From Nemorincola sp044225795 (GTDB taxonomy: Bacteria > Bacteroidota > Bacteroidia > Chitinophagales > Chitinophagaceae): a stretch of 64,000 nt of DNA. Location of the stretch: NCBI GenBank assembly GCA_044225795.1, contig JBGAIF010000007.1:62001-126000 (forward strand). Direction: 5' to 3'. Both the position numbers and the translations under genes were made by a program. The notes under the pieces are model-generated. The model had not been told where the DNA came from. It did no database searches and saw nothing but the letters and a program-made list of their open reading frames with translations. Below, in pieces: positions 9,330-18,319 of the stretch (its first letter is position 1; every line of letters begins with the position of its first letter).

Positions 9330-9790
9330 TGGAACGAATCTGCTTATTCCCCGGAACATTTGACCCGGTGACCCGCGGTCACGTGGACGTAATAGCCCGC
9401 GCGGTATCGCTATTTGACAAGCTGATCATTGGTGTGGGTATCAACGCGTCAAAACAGCCAATGTTCTCTGTTGAACAACGCACAGGCTGGATAAATGAAA
9501 TATTCAGAAATGACCCCAGGATAGAAGTGACAGGATATGAAGGTCTTACGGTGGATTTCTGCAGAAAGGTAAATGCGCATTTTATACTTAGGGGGATACG
9601 CTATATCAGCGACTTTGAATATGAGAAAGCCATTGCAGATATGAACCGTATGCTGGCTCCGGATATTGAGACAATATTTCTCACCTGCTCCCCGGAATAT
9701 TCTACTATATCATCTACACTGGTAAGGGATGTGATACGCAATGGCGGAAACGCAGCAATGTTCCTCCCCGAACAGGTAAAGATCCGATGA
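9329..9790 (+). CDS. coaD: Phosphopantetheine adenylyltransferase
   Basis: A 153-aa enzyme that joins ATP and 4'-phosphopantetheine to dephospho-CoA, the fourth step of CoA synthesis. PGTFDPVTRGH at residues 8-18 contains the nucleotidyl-transferase T/HxGH motif, and the ISSTLVRDVIRNGG block near residue 132 is the C-terminal ISSTxVR signature. Length matches the family. Its ATG overlaps the rsmD stop, and it ends directly against the stop codon of the convergent DUF1232 gene with no spacer. Confidence 0.96.
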   Translation: MERICLFPGTFDPVTRGHVDVIARAVSLFDKLIIGVGINASKQPMFSVEQRTGWINEIFRNDPRIEVTGYEGLTVDFCRKVNAHFILRGIRYISDFEYEKAIADMNRMLAPDIETIFLTCSPEYSTISSTLVRDVIRNGGNAAMFLPEQVKIR

Positions 9791-10129
9791 TCAGTTATTC
9801 TTCCGCTCCATAGCCTTGTGACGAATATAACGCTGTGTTTCCTTCGATAATTGCCTTAGTGCAAGGTACAGAACTATCGCGTCGTCTATCCAGCCTGCAA
9901 CAGGAATACGGTCAGGAATAAGATCGAAAGGAAATACAACATAAACAATCGCAAGAACTAATGTTACTGCAGTAAACAAGGACATACGATAACCACCGCT
10001 CAGCACATCACGGATCATCTGCCACATTATTCTTCTGCACCTGAACACATACCAACCATTGAGTAAGTCATGCACAGGCCGTGCTGATCCAAACTTTGAC
10101 ATCGTGTATTTTTCTGTAAAATTAGTCAC
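9791..10129 (-). CDS. DUF1232 (YkvA-like) small membrane protein
   Basis: A 112-aa protein with the DUF1232 core: a hydrophobic stretch ALVLAIVYVVFPFDLIPD followed by IPVAGWIDDAIVLYLALRQL. The conserved FPxDxIPDxIPxxGxxDD pattern is clear at about residues 66-84. The family is widespread and of unknown function; members are small membrane-associated proteins. It is transcribed convergently with coaD. Confidence 0.85.
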   Translation of the reverse strand: MTNFTEKYTMSKFGSARPVHDLLNGWYVFRCRRIMWQMIRDVLSGGYRMSLFTAVTLVLAIVYVVFPFDLIPDRIPVAGWIDDAIVLYLALRQLSKETQRYIRHKAMERKNN

Positions 10130-10181
10130 GCTTGTGTTGCAGACGTGTTAACACTTTGAAGCAGAAAAGTTAATTATCCTT

Positions 10182-10817
10182 TCACCATCTCAACCCCGAA
10201 AGGTGGAGCACCTCGCGGATAGCCTCATATGTGCGTGACATCAAAGGACCAAGCTCATCTTCGTGCACCCATCGGGCCTCCATAATATTTTCCTCTTCCT
10301 GTGGAGCCAACGTATCAGTTGATGAGCCCTGCATCTTATACCAGGCTGTCCGCTTCAATATGCGTTCATTCTTAAGGGTATAAATGTGGTAGGTATCGCA
10401 TATCTTTTCTCGGAGTGTCAGCTGCTGCAGACCCGTTTCTTCACTCACTTCACGAAGCGCGCAGGATGCTATATCCTCGCCTTCATCCAGCTTCCCTTTG
10501 GGCAGGTCCCAACGCCCTCTGCGATATATCATCAGGATAGCTCCCTCTTCATTATATGTAACCCCGCCACCGGCATCTATAGAATGGTACATCCTGTGCA
10601 GACAATCAACCAGTGCAGATGATGAAGCATCCTCGATCACGACTCCGGGAATGTCAATACACTCAAGAAACTCAACAGCTGACGTAAAGTTTTTTTCATC
10701 AGCGCCAAGTAACACAGAAAATGCACCTGACCCAGGGTAACCTTTAATAACCTCCTCACGCGATGTGGTAAGTATTAGCGGTTTGTCATTAAAATATATT
10801 TTCTGTGAGTAATTCAT
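10182..10817 (-). CDS. Nudix hydrolase with N-terminal extension
   Basis: A 211-aa protein. The Nudix box begins GKLDEGED at residue 108 and continues with ALREVSEETGL at 120-130, matching Gx5Ex7REUxEExGU and thus able to bind Mg2+ and cleave a nucleoside diphosphate linked to another group. Residues 1-85 form an extra domain seen in many Bacteroidota Nudix proteins. The preceding GRWDLPKGK is typical of the Ap4A/diphosphoinositol-like group, but the substrate cannot be read from sequence. It is divergent from pyrE, with 48 bases between starts. Confidence 0.88.
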   Translation of the reverse strand: MNYSQKIYFNDKPLILTTSREEVIKGYPGSGAFSVLLGADEKNFTSAVEFLECIDIPGVVIEDASSSALVDCLHRMYHSIDAGGGVTYNEEGAILMIYRRGRWDLPKGKLDEGEDIASCALREVSEETGLQQLTLREKICDTYHIYTLKNERILKRTAWYKMQGSSTDTLAPQEEENIMEARWVHEDELGPLMSRTYEAIREVLHLSGLRW

Positions 10818-10828
10818 GCGGCGTATTT

Positions 10829-10859
10829 TTTGAAGGTTTGGCTATTTGGCGTAGGTTTG
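10829..10859 (+). promoter_or_regulatory. pyrE promoter (TTTG-N19-TAGGTTTG)
   Basis: TTTG at 10829-10832 and TAGGTTTG at 10852-10859 fit the Bacteroidota -33/-7 consensus with 19-bp spacing. The -7 box ends 6 bases before the pyrE ATG, so the transcript is expected to be leaderless or nearly so. Confidence 0.7.
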
Positions 10860-10865
10860 GGCTTT

Positions 10866-11495
10866 ATGAGCACTCCAAAACATTTTGCCGAGAAACTATT
10901 GCAAATTAAAGCATTACAGATCAACCCGCAAAACCCGTACACATGGGCATCGGGATGGCACTCACCTGTTTATTGCGATAACCGTAAGGTACTGTCATTC
11001 CCTTATGTGCGCGACTTTGTAAAAAGTGAGCTGGCGAACATGATATTGGAAAAATTTCCCGATGCCGAGGTAGTAGCAGGTGTGGCTACGGCGGGTATAG
11101 CTCATGGTGTGATGGCGGCCGACCTATTGAAGCTTCCATTTATCTATGTTCGTTCGAAGCCTAAAGAACATGGCATGGGCAACCAGATAGAAGGCGTGCT
11201 GGAAAAAGGCCAGAAAGTGGTAGTGGTGGAAGACCTGGTGAGCACAGGAAAGAGCAGCTTGCAGGTGGTGGACGTGCTGCGTGAGCAAGGTGCTGAAGTG
11301 CTGGGTATGTGCGCCTTGTTTACCTATGGGTTTCCTGTTGCAGATGAAGCTTTTGCCAAAGCTGGTTTGCCGCTATATACTATCAGCAACTACCAGGCGC
11401 TGATGGATGTGTGTGAAGACCAGAAACTCATAGCACCGGAGCAAAAATCTACGCTGGAACAGTGGCGCATAGATCCGGCAAACTGGGGCAAGTGA
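10866..11495 (+). CDS. pyrE: Orotate phosphoribosyltransferase
   Basis: A 209-aa enzyme of pyrimidine synthesis that converts orotate and PRPP to OMP. The PRPP-binding motif VVVVEDLVSTGKSS is at residues 118-131 and the catalytic-loop RSKPKEHG at 96-103. The start at 10866 (MSTPKHFAEKL) matches the family and follows a promoter box; an in-frame ATG at 10830 would lie inside that promoter. It heads a run with a UbiA prenyltransferase and maf. Confidence 0.94.
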   Translation: MSTPKHFAEKLLQIKALQINPQNPYTWASGWHSPVYCDNRKVLSFPYVRDFVKSELANMILEKFPDAEVVAGVATAGIAHGVMAADLLKLPFIYVRSKPKEHGMGNQIEGVLEKGQKVVVVEDLVSTGKSSLQVVDVLREQGAEVLGMCALFTYGFPVADEAFAKAGLPLYTISNYQALMDVCEDQKLIAPEQKSTLEQWRIDPANWGK

Positions 11496-11515
11496 TCAAA
11501 CAATAACCATATACG

Positions 11516-12427
11516 ATGGCCTGGCTGCGGCTGATAAGATGGAAGAATCTCCTGATCATTTTTCTTACGCAGTTACTAGCGTGGTGGTGTATCATTTTGC
11601 CGCAAGGACCCATGATACTCAACCCGTTCAATTTTTTATGCATCAGCCTGTCAACCATATTGATAGCTGCGGCAGGATATATTATCAATGACTATTTCGA
11701 CATTAAGATAGACTCCATCAATAAACCCGACAAGGTAGTACTGGAGCGTACAATACCCCGCAAGCAAGCCATCATCTCCCACTCTATCCTGAATTTCATT
11801 GCGTTGCTGTTGGCGGCATATGTGGCCCGGCAGGCGCATCATTATGAGTGGCTGCTGATGCAGCTCGCGTGCACACTTCTGCTGTGGTTTTACTCTACTC
11901 ATTTCAAAAGGCAATACATGACCGGAAATATAGTAGTGGGTCTGCTGACAGCACTAACGATCGCAGTGCTGTTTCTCTACGAGCCAGTCATAGAATATGA
12001 GATCAGCCTGCCGTCAACAGGCACTCCGTCATCAATGCCTGTATGGGTTTTGGCTGTTTTCACTTACTTCGCATTTATGTTGACGTGGATGCGTGAAATT
12101 GTGAAGGACATGGAGGATCTGAAGGGTGATGAAGCTGAAGGCTGTGTGACAATGCCCATAAAAAAAGGGCTCAGCTATGCCACACTATTTACGGTTGTGC
12201 TGTCGGCGCTGGTGATACTACCACTGGCTGTTGCTGCAGTAGCGCTCTTCCTTAAAGGTTTCCTGTTGCTATCGGCATATGTGGGGATATTCCTTGTGCT
12301 GCCGCTTATCGCATGGTCTGTTTACCTGTTCAGAGGGGCCGATGAAGCACACTACAACAATGCCAGCCACCTGTTGAAACTCATCATGATACTGGGCGTA
12401 TGTTCGCTACTTATTTATCACTCATAA
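11516..12427 (+). CDS. UbiA family prenyltransferase (GGGP synthase-like)
   Basis: A 303-aa integral membrane protein with about 8-9 helices. The first Asp-rich motif is NDYFDIKIDSINKPDK (58-73) and the second is in the loop VKDMEDLKGDE (about 200), the UbiA pair that binds Mg2+-prenyl diphosphate. Bacteroidota homologues placed before maf are usually annotated geranylgeranylglycerol-phosphate geranylgeranyltransferase; the acceptor cannot be proven here. It lies 20 bases after pyrE and 10 before maf, so probably one operon. Confidence 0.85.
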   Translation: MAWLRLIRWKNLLIIFLTQLLAWWCIILPQGPMILNPFNFLCISLSTILIAAAGYIINDYFDIKIDSINKPDKVVLERTIPRKQAIISHSILNFIALLLAAYVARQAHHYEWLLMQLACTLLLWFYSTHFKRQYMTGNIVVGLLTALTIAVLFLYEPVIEYEISLPSTGTPSSMPVWVLAVFTYFAFMLTWMREIVKDMEDLKGDEAEGCVTMPIKKGLSYATLFTVVLSALVILPLAVAAVALFLKGFLLLSAYVGIFLVLPLIAWSVYLFRGADEAHYNNASHLLKLIMILGVCSLLIYHS

Positions 12428-12437
12428 ATCATAAAAA

Positions 12438-13001
12438 GTGCCGCAAAAGATCATATTAGCATCGCAGTCACCACGCCGCAAACAATTGATGGAGATGGCA
12501 GAGTTCGAGTTTGACGTGCTGATCGCAGATGTTGACGAGACCAATCCGCTGGGTATGCCCGGTGAAGAAGTACCCGAATTCCTGGCCAGGAAAAAAGCTG
12601 ATGCTGTGCGCCACCTTGTGAACGAAGCTATCGTCATTGCAGCCGATACGGTAGTGCTGCTCGACCATCATATACTCGGAAAGCCGAAAGATGCCACCCA
12701 CGCTATATCCATACTCAGGCAACTATCCGGTAGGATGCACAAGGTAGTGACCGGTGTGTGCATCCGCCGCGGCGATCTGGAGAAGAGCTTCTCCGTGACC
12801 ACAGAAGTATATTTCCGGCAGCTAAGCGATGAGCAGATAGCCCACTATGTCAGCCGGTATAAACCATTTGATAAAGCAGGTGCTTATGCCATCCAGGAAT
12901 GGATAGGAGTTACCGGCATTGAGAAAATAAACGGAGATTACTACAATGTGATGGGGCTACCTATAGGAGATGTGATCGTAGCGCTTAAGGACATTATCTG
13001 A
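12438..13001 (+). CDS. maf: Maf-like nucleoside triphosphate pyrophosphatase
   Basis: A 187-aa protein starting at GTG, which gives the family start MPQKIILASQSPRRKQL. SQSPRR (9-14) and AADTVV with Asp70 are the substrate and metal signatures of the Maf/HAM1 fold; such enzymes hydrolyse dTTP/UTP or modified nucleotides and so clean the nucleotide pool. The end overlaps the convergent FAD oxidase gene by 8 bases. Confidence 0.92.
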   Translation: MPQKIILASQSPRRKQLMEMAEFEFDVLIADVDETNPLGMPGEEVPEFLARKKADAVRHLVNEAIVIAADTVVLLDHHILGKPKDATHAISILRQLSGRMHKVVTGVCIRRGDLEKSFSVTTEVYFRQLSDEQIAHYVSRYKPFDKAGAYAIQEWIGVTGIEKINGDYYNVMGLPIGDVIVALKDII

Positions 13002-14157
13002 CGGCATCCGCTATCATTGTGGCAACGCGCCTGCCTACTTCACTGCCCAAAGCCACGCCCATGCCACCCATGCGGAATGCTCCGAATACCCTGGCGGAAT
13101 ATGCCCTGACGATCGGATATTTAGTCGCCCCGAATGCCATGATACCCGACCACCGCTGTGCCACCAGAAACTCAGTACCTGGCAGTATGATATCAGCAAG
13201 TTTTTGTTCCAGGTCTGTCTGTATCGGCAATGATAGCGACATATCTGTAGTGCGCTCCCCATCAAAATCAAGATTTCTACCGCCACCAAACAACACCCGG
13301 CCATCTATCTCCCTGAAATAATAATAACCATGATCAAAGTGAAAGATGCCTTTGAACTTAAGCCCGGGTATCGGTTGTGTGATCAGCACTTGCCCGCGCC
13401 CGGGCACCACATCCACATCCGGCAGCAACTGTTTTGTAAATGCGTTGGTACATATACATAAGGATTCGCAGCGCAGTTGCCACAATTCATTACGGAAGGG
13501 ATCCTTTACCTCCACAAACACACTTCGTTCATGCTCGTTAAAGTTCACCACTTCAGCTCCTGTCTTTATTTCTATCCCACTTTCAATAGTCTTGTCCGTA
13601 AGCGCCCGCATCATCATGCCGCTGTTTAGCTCACCCTCGCAGTTATGTGCGACGAGTGCCTTTGAATAGCTGCCACCGAATCCAAACTCACCGATACGTT
13701 CACTGGCCAATTCAAAAGCCGGCCTTCCGGTCACGGGCATCAGCAGGCGGTTAAGGCGATCGAGCTTATCCAAAATGTACATTTCCTGCTCGCTTACCAG
13801 TTCATGTCCGCCGTTTGCCTTATACCCTATCTTATCATCTCCAAGGTTGCTGCGTAGCAATTCCAGGCCTTTCTTGCGCGCTTCAAACAAGCTGACCACT
13901 TCATCTTCATTCGTATGCTTCAGGTCATCCAGCAGCTCAGACGCGCTACCCATACAGGCAAAACCTGCATTGCGGGTACTGGCACCCGTAGGCAACAACC
14001 CACGCTCCAGTACAAGTACTCTCGCTTTTGGGAAACTGCATTTTATTTCAATGGCAGCGCTGAGACCCACTATACCCGCGCCGATCACTATATGGTCGTA
14101 AAAAGAAAAACTCTGCTGCTCCCAATAGCTGAACATACCATCTGAATTTTGCCTCAC
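12994..14157 (-). CDS. FAD-dependent oxidoreductase, DAO/GlpO family
   Basis: A 387-aa flavoprotein. The dinucleotide-binding site is DHIVIGAGIVGLSAA (21-35), followed by LERG at the end of the second strand and STRNAGFACMG, which contacts the isoalloxazine. The C-terminal FRMGGMGVALGSEVG block closes the FAD site. This is the glycine/D-amino-acid oxidase-like family (DAO domain), which oxidises amine or hydroxyl groups; the substrate is not evident. It converges on and overlaps maf by 8 bases. Confidence 0.87.
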   Translation of the reverse strand: MRQNSDGMFSYWEQQSFSFYDHIVIGAGIVGLSAAIEIKCSFPKARVLVLERGLLPTGASTRNAGFACMGSASELLDDLKHTNEDEVVSLFEARKKGLELLRSNLGDDKIGYKANGGHELVSEQEMYILDKLDRLNRLLMPVTGRPAFELASERIGEFGFGGSYSKALVAHNCEGELNSGMMMRALTDKTIESGIEIKTGAEVVNFNEHERSVFVEVKDPFRNELWQLRCESLCICTNAFTKQLLPDVDVVPGRGQVLITQPIPGLKFKGIFHFDHGYYYFREIDGRVLFGGGRNLDFDGERTTDMSLSLPIQTDLEQKLADIILPGTEFLVAQRWSGIMAFGATKYPIVRAYSARVFGAFRMGGMGVALGSEVGRRVATMIADAVR

Positions 14158-14194
14158 AAGATAGCCAATGTAATGTTAACGGCTGCCGCATCGT

Positions 14195-14226
14195 TTTGCG
14201 GGTTCTGACTATAAATCGTATTTTTG
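14195..14226 (+). promoter_or_regulatory. Promoter of the GT2 gene (TTTG-N20-TATTTTTG)
   Basis: TTTG at 14195-14198 and TATTTTTG at 14219-14226 with exactly 20 bases between fit the Bacteroidota sigma-A consensus. The -7 box ends 8 bases before the ATG at 14235. Confidence 0.75.
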
Positions 14227-14234
14227 TTATGTAA

Positions 14235-15158
14235 ATGGAATACCCTTACAAGATCTCCGCGGTGATCTGCTCATACAACAGGGCAAGGTTTATCATCGAC
14301 GCGGTAGAAAGCATCTTCAGCCAGGACTACGACAAGAAACTATATGAGGTGATCGTTGTGGACAACAACAGCACCGATAATACCGTTGCGCTGCTGGAAC
14401 AATATAAAGCAAACCATCCCGGCTATAACTTCAGGTATTACGTCGAAAAGAACCAAGGCGTTTCTTATACACGTACACGCTGTGCCAGTGAGGCAACGGG
14501 AGAGATAGTTGCCTATTTAGATGATGACTCAAGGGCGCAGCCGGGCTGGCTATCGTCTATTGCTTCATTCTTCGATGAGCATCCGGATACATGGTCAACC
14601 GGTGGAAAGATAACACCGGTATTCCTGACAGGCATCCCGGACTGGTATTCGAAATATTTCTTCGGGCTTGTGGGAAATTTTGACCAGGGACCTAAAATAA
14701 AACAACTGACCGGCGCGCGCTATCCGTGCGGCGCCAATATGGCGTTCAGAAAACGTGTGTTTGAAGAGATAGGATACTTCAACACCGAACTGGGCAGGAA
14801 GGGGAAAGGGCTGCTGGCCAATGAAGAAAAGGACATCTACCTGCGCATACTGGCACACGGACACAAGGTGTATTACCTGCCGCATGTAGCGGTGCTGCAT
14901 AATGTAGAATCCAACAAGTTTGACAAGAACTATGTGAAGAGGCATAGCATGGGCATAGGAGGAGGCGAACGTCTTCGCCTGAAAGGAAACACATTGGGCC
15001 TCATTATGAAGCTGCTGGAGTACAAGGCCAAATGGGCATATGCTGTGCTCTATGGTATTGGTTTCCTGTTCAAAGGACAGTGGAGCAAATTTGTGATGCT
15101 GGAGCGATTCAGATGGTGGGTGATCATGGGCTTCCTGAACCCCCGGGGTGCTAATTAA
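14235..15158 (+). CDS. Family 2 glycosyltransferase
   Basis: A 307-aa GT-A protein. ISAVICSYNRARFI at the start, VVDNNSTDNT (41-50) and the DxD motif LDDDS (95-99) bind the nucleotide-sugar and metal; the C-terminal part (KGQWSKFVMLERFRWW) probably lies at the membrane face. Such enzymes build cell-surface glycans. The sugar is unknown. Its stop overlaps that of a convergent family 14 glycosyltransferase by 4 bases. Confidence 0.92.
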   Translation: MEYPYKISAVICSYNRARFIIDAVESIFSQDYDKKLYEVIVVDNNSTDNTVALLEQYKANHPGYNFRYYVEKNQGVSYTRTRCASEATGEIVAYLDDDSRAQPGWLSSIASFFDEHPDTWSTGGKITPVFLTGIPDWYSKYFFGLVGNFDQGPKIKQLTGARYPCGANMAFRKRVFEEIGYFNTELGRKGKGLLANEEKDIYLRILAHGHKVYYLPHVAVLHNVESNKFDKNYVKRHSMGIGGGERLRLKGNTLGLIMKLLEYKAKWAYAVLYGIGFLFKGQWSKFVMLERFRWWVIMGFLNPRGAN

Positions 15159-16060
15159 TACACATTCTTCTCCAGGTACTCCAGCAATTCTTTACTGGCC
15201 GGGGTGAACTTTCGGGCAAATATCTTATGCTCATCCGCGAGGCCTTTTACATATTTCATGGTCAGTTCATGCGGGTGGCTTGTAGCACCGATAAAGTCTA
15301 TGAACCTGAGATTATTGCTCACCACATGATCCTTAAATGGACTGTTCATGATTACCGTCTGGAAGTAGAACTCATCCGGTATCTGTGAATAGTATATGCG
15401 GTCATAAAACTCCGGGTGCTGCTCGGTGTACTCCACTATATACTTGCAGGCACCATACGTTAGGCTCCACCATTGTGAGCCTGCATAAAGCACAGGAAGC
15501 TTCGATGAATATCGCCTGTAAATACCTATTGGTTTCAGCAACCGCTGCAATACCCTGAACCCGGTATTCACATTGCGCCATAATACGTCCTTTAGCTTCT
15601 TTGACTTAAAATCGAAAAAATTATAAAGGTGATATTTATCTATACGCCGGTAGCTCAGGCTATGTTCTTTCGAATTTACCGGCATGGTAAACTGATCAAT
15701 AAATTCCTTGCCTTTATTCTTTTCAAAATAGTAGTGAATGTATTTAACTGATTTTACATGCAGGCATTCTCCGCTAAGTAAGTGCATATACCCTATGTCG
15801 TTCTTTGGAAGTGCGCTCCTTATCAGCTCCAGTGTGGCATTGAGCATGGTTACAGACCCCCAGCGCACACTTACCCTTTTACTGAGTATAGTAACATTGG
15901 GTTCTGCTGCAAGCTGTTTATAAAATACATCCTCCGTATCTACCAGTAGCTTCTTATCGAAATGAATAAAAAAATAATGTCCGGCATCCTGCAGCCGTTG
16001 CACCTGCTTCAGCGTATGTTCAGGAGAAAAGTGAGTAAGTATCAGGAACGCATGCTTCAT
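15155..16060 (-). CDS. Core-2/I-branching-like N-acetylglucosaminyltransferase (GT14)
   Basis: A 301-aa protein. HAFLILTHFSPEHTLKQVQRL at the N-terminus, FFIHFDKK near residue 32, VRWGSVTMLNATLELI and YMHLLSGECLHV match bacterial GT14 proteins, which are related to eukaryotic core-2 branching enzymes and xylosyltransferase. The usual SGxD in that last block is SGEC here. The role is probably in surface polysaccharide or glycoprotein glycosylation. It lies 14 bases after the beta-lactamase-like gene and probably shares its transcript. Confidence 0.85.
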   Translation of the reverse strand: MKHAFLILTHFSPEHTLKQVQRLQDAGHYFFIHFDKKLLVDTEDVFYKQLAAEPNVTILSKRVSVRWGSVTMLNATLELIRSALPKNDIGYMHLLSGECLHVKSVKYIHYYFEKNKGKEFIDQFTMPVNSKEHSLSYRRIDKYHLYNFFDFKSKKLKDVLWRNVNTGFRVLQRLLKPIGIYRRYSSKLPVLYAGSQWWSLTYGACKYIVEYTEQHPEFYDRIYYSQIPDEFYFQTVIMNSPFKDHVVSNNLRFIDFIGATSHPHELTMKYVKGLADEHKIFARKFTPASKELLEYLEKNVY

Positions 16061-16074
16061 ATTGCCGGTGCAAT

Positions 16075-17556
16075 TTACTTCTCTTTCTTTATACCCTGTT
16101 CGTCCCGCCCGTGCTGGTGCAATATGATCTTATTTATGGCGCCATTCTCGTCTTTCACGAATTCAATTTTTGTGTCAAGCCCTGCTTTATAGAAAAGCGG
16201 CTTACTATCTGCTGACAGGTGATAGGATTCTTGCCCGTTGATCTGTCCGTACAACTCATTACCCCGCTTAGTGATATTGATCAGAAAATCGGTAGAGAAA
16301 ACATAATCCCCTATGAAGGGTGCAGCTACGTCCGGCTTATCCTCTGCGGTTCTTTCCTTTTCTCTATCCCTTTCTTTGTCTTTTTTGGAAGCAACTACCC
16401 TTTCCTCGTGATCGGGTTCTTTCTCCCATACTCTTGCCCTTTGCGCCAGTTGCTCGCGGTCCACGAGCATATTATCTGAGACCGGCACTTTATAATCTTT
16501 ATCATAAAGGCACTTCACAATATTGGTCGCTATCACCTTGTTCACCTCGGTCTGTTTACCTTTGTTCTGTAACAACACTACTACCACATCATCATTTTCC
16601 TGGCGCATGATGCAGGCGCTGAATCCACCGATTGTAGCTGAGTGTGAAACAAATTTTCGTTGAAACAAATTTTCCACTTCCCAACCGAGCGCATAATGAT
16701 TCTTATTGGGAGAATAAACTATCTCCTGCCAGTCCTTGGGAAGCATCACATGGTTCAATAAAGATCTGTGCCATTTGTATAGGTCTGTAACGGTGCTATA
16801 CAGGTCAAAACCTCCATAAGTAAGACTGGAATCAACATTAAAAGCCTCGACACCGGTTTCTTTTTCAATACTCTTATACCCTGTAGCCTTGTCGGGATCT
16901 GTAAGATTCACAAAATCAAAACCGGAGTGATACATACCGCATGTATTGAGCACTTTGTATTTCAGTTGGTCGTTGTAGTTCCACCTGGTCATTTTTTCAA
17001 TGAAAAGCGCCAACACAGCATAATTCGAGTTTGTGAATTGGAATCTCTCTCCCGGCGTGAATGCAAGAGGTTTGTCTTTGAACAGAGCGAACAGGTCTTC
17101 CTGTTTCAATTGCTTCCCGGGTTCGTTCATCAGTGTGGTATCGCTCATATAATCGTACAAGCCTGATGTATGGGTGAGCAATTCTTTCAAAGTGATCTTG
17201 TCTGCGTTTGGAAAGTCGGGCAAAAAACGTGATATTTTATCATCAAGGCTCAACTTACCCTGGCTGTCGAGCAATAAGATCAGCTCGGCAGTCATCTGCA
17301 TGGTAATAGAGCCTATCTGGAAGATAGTACGTTCTGAGTTCTTTATTTTTTTCGACACATCCTGGTAACCATACCCTTTTGACAAAATGATAGTACCCTT
17401 TCGTGCCACCAATACAGTACCATTGAAGTTATCGCTGGTTGCGTATAATTCCATCAGGCGCTCCAGTTTGTCTTTTTCTGCCGCAACAGAAACATAGGAG
17501 GTAAGAATGAGGACACAAAAAAATGCAGATAGCTTCTGAATGAATGGTGTGGTCAT
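16075..17556 (-). CDS. Beta-lactamase-fold serine hydrolase homologue, probably inactive
   Basis: A 493-aa exported protein (signal peptide to about residue 25, SVAA) of the class C beta-lactamase/PBP4* family. The active-site region FQIGSITMQMTAELILLLD has Ser83, but the SxxK lysine is Met86 (ATG, one base from AAG). The Tyr of the YxN motif is Phe174 in FQFTNSN, and the third motif is SHSATIGGFSA. The surrounding LLTHTSGLYDYM and GGFDLYSTVTDLYKWH blocks are well kept, so the fold is intact while both general-base residues are gone. A charged Lys/Glu-rich linker (about 395-425) and a C-terminal domain follow. It may act as a binding protein rather than an enzyme. Confidence 0.82.
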   Translation of the reverse strand: MTTPFIQKLSAFFCVLILTSYVSVAAEKDKLERLMELYATSDNFNGTVLVARKGTIILSKGYGYQDVSKKIKNSERTIFQIGSITMQMTAELILLLDSQGKLSLDDKISRFLPDFPNADKITLKELLTHTSGLYDYMSDTTLMNEPGKQLKQEDLFALFKDKPLAFTPGERFQFTNSNYAVLALFIEKMTRWNYNDQLKYKVLNTCGMYHSGFDFVNLTDPDKATGYKSIEKETGVEAFNVDSSLTYGGFDLYSTVTDLYKWHRSLLNHVMLPKDWQEIVYSPNKNHYALGWEVENLFQRKFVSHSATIGGFSACIMRQENDDVVVVLLQNKGKQTEVNKVIATNIVKCLYDKDYKVPVSDNMLVDREQLAQRARVWEKEPDHEERVVASKKDKERDREKERTAEDKPDVAAPFIGDYVFSTDFLINITKRGNELYGQINGQESYHLSADSKPLFYKAGLDTKIEFVKDENGAINKIILHQHGRDEQGIKKEK

Positions 17557-17641
17557 ATCCCGATGCCGTGTGTGTGCAGCGAAGATAAAAATTACGGGGA
17601 GGATTGCAAGAGTTACTTATACACTTATACTGAATAACCCA

Positions 17642-18319
17642 TTATGGCGTAGCCGGGTTAGTAGTAAATATGTATTGCACCAGGTTAGCGCCCATTTGCA
17701 GGGCAGCGAGATGCTTCTCCGGTGTATCATGATGAACGTCAAGGTCTTCCCAGCCATCACCTAGGTCTGTTTCATAACTGTAAAAGCACACCAGCCTGCC
17801 TTTGTAAATAAGACCATAACCCTTGGGCGGCTTGTTATCATGCTCATGTATCTTCGGCAGGCCATTGCTAAAATTGAACCTGCTATGATAAATGGGGTAT
17901 GAGAAAGGTAATTCAACCAATTCCAGTTCGGGGAATACCTTCTTTAATGCAGGACGTACATAGGGATCAAGCCCGTAATTATCATCGATATGCAGAAAGC
18001 CACCTGCCTCCAGGTACTTTCTGAGGTTCTGTGCCTCGGCGTCATTCAGTGCCCAGCGGCCATGACCGGTCATGTGAATGAACGGGTAGTTGAATATTTC
18101 CGGGCTACCAACTTCCACATGCGCCTCCACAGGGTCAAGGTTTGTATGTAGTTGCTCGTTGCAAAAGTTTGCGAGATTCTTCAGCGCCGTCGGGTTAGCA
18201 TACCAATCCCCTCCACCATTATAAACCAACAGGGCAAGCTTCATATTCTGTGCGGAAACATCACAGCACAAAAAAACAAGAATAACAAAAAAATGAGAGA
18301 ACCTATTTCTTAACATCAC
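17642..18319 (-). CDS. DUF4159 domain-containing exported protein
   Basis: A 225-aa protein with a signal peptide (hydrophobic to residue 22, CDVSAQ). The rest is the DUF4159 domain: ALLVYNGGGDWYANPTALKNL, FIHMTGHGRWALND, GGFLHIDDNYGLD and GLIYKGRLVCFYSYETDLGDGWED. The fold resembles the class I glutamine amidotransferase-like group, and members in Bacteroidota are periplasmic proteins of unknown function. The gene start overlaps the end of rsmE by 17 bases, so they are co-transcribed. Confidence 0.85.
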   Translation of the reverse strand: MMLRNRFSHFFVILVFLCCDVSAQNMKLALLVYNGGGDWYANPTALKNLANFCNEQLHTNLDPVEAHVEVGSPEIFNYPFIHMTGHGRWALNDAEAQNLRKYLEAGGFLHIDDNYGLDPYVRPALKKVFPELELVELPFSYPIYHSRFNFSNGLPKIHEHDNKPPKGYGLIYKGRLVCFYSYETDLGDGWEDLDVHHDTPEKHLAALQMGANLVQYIFTTNPATP

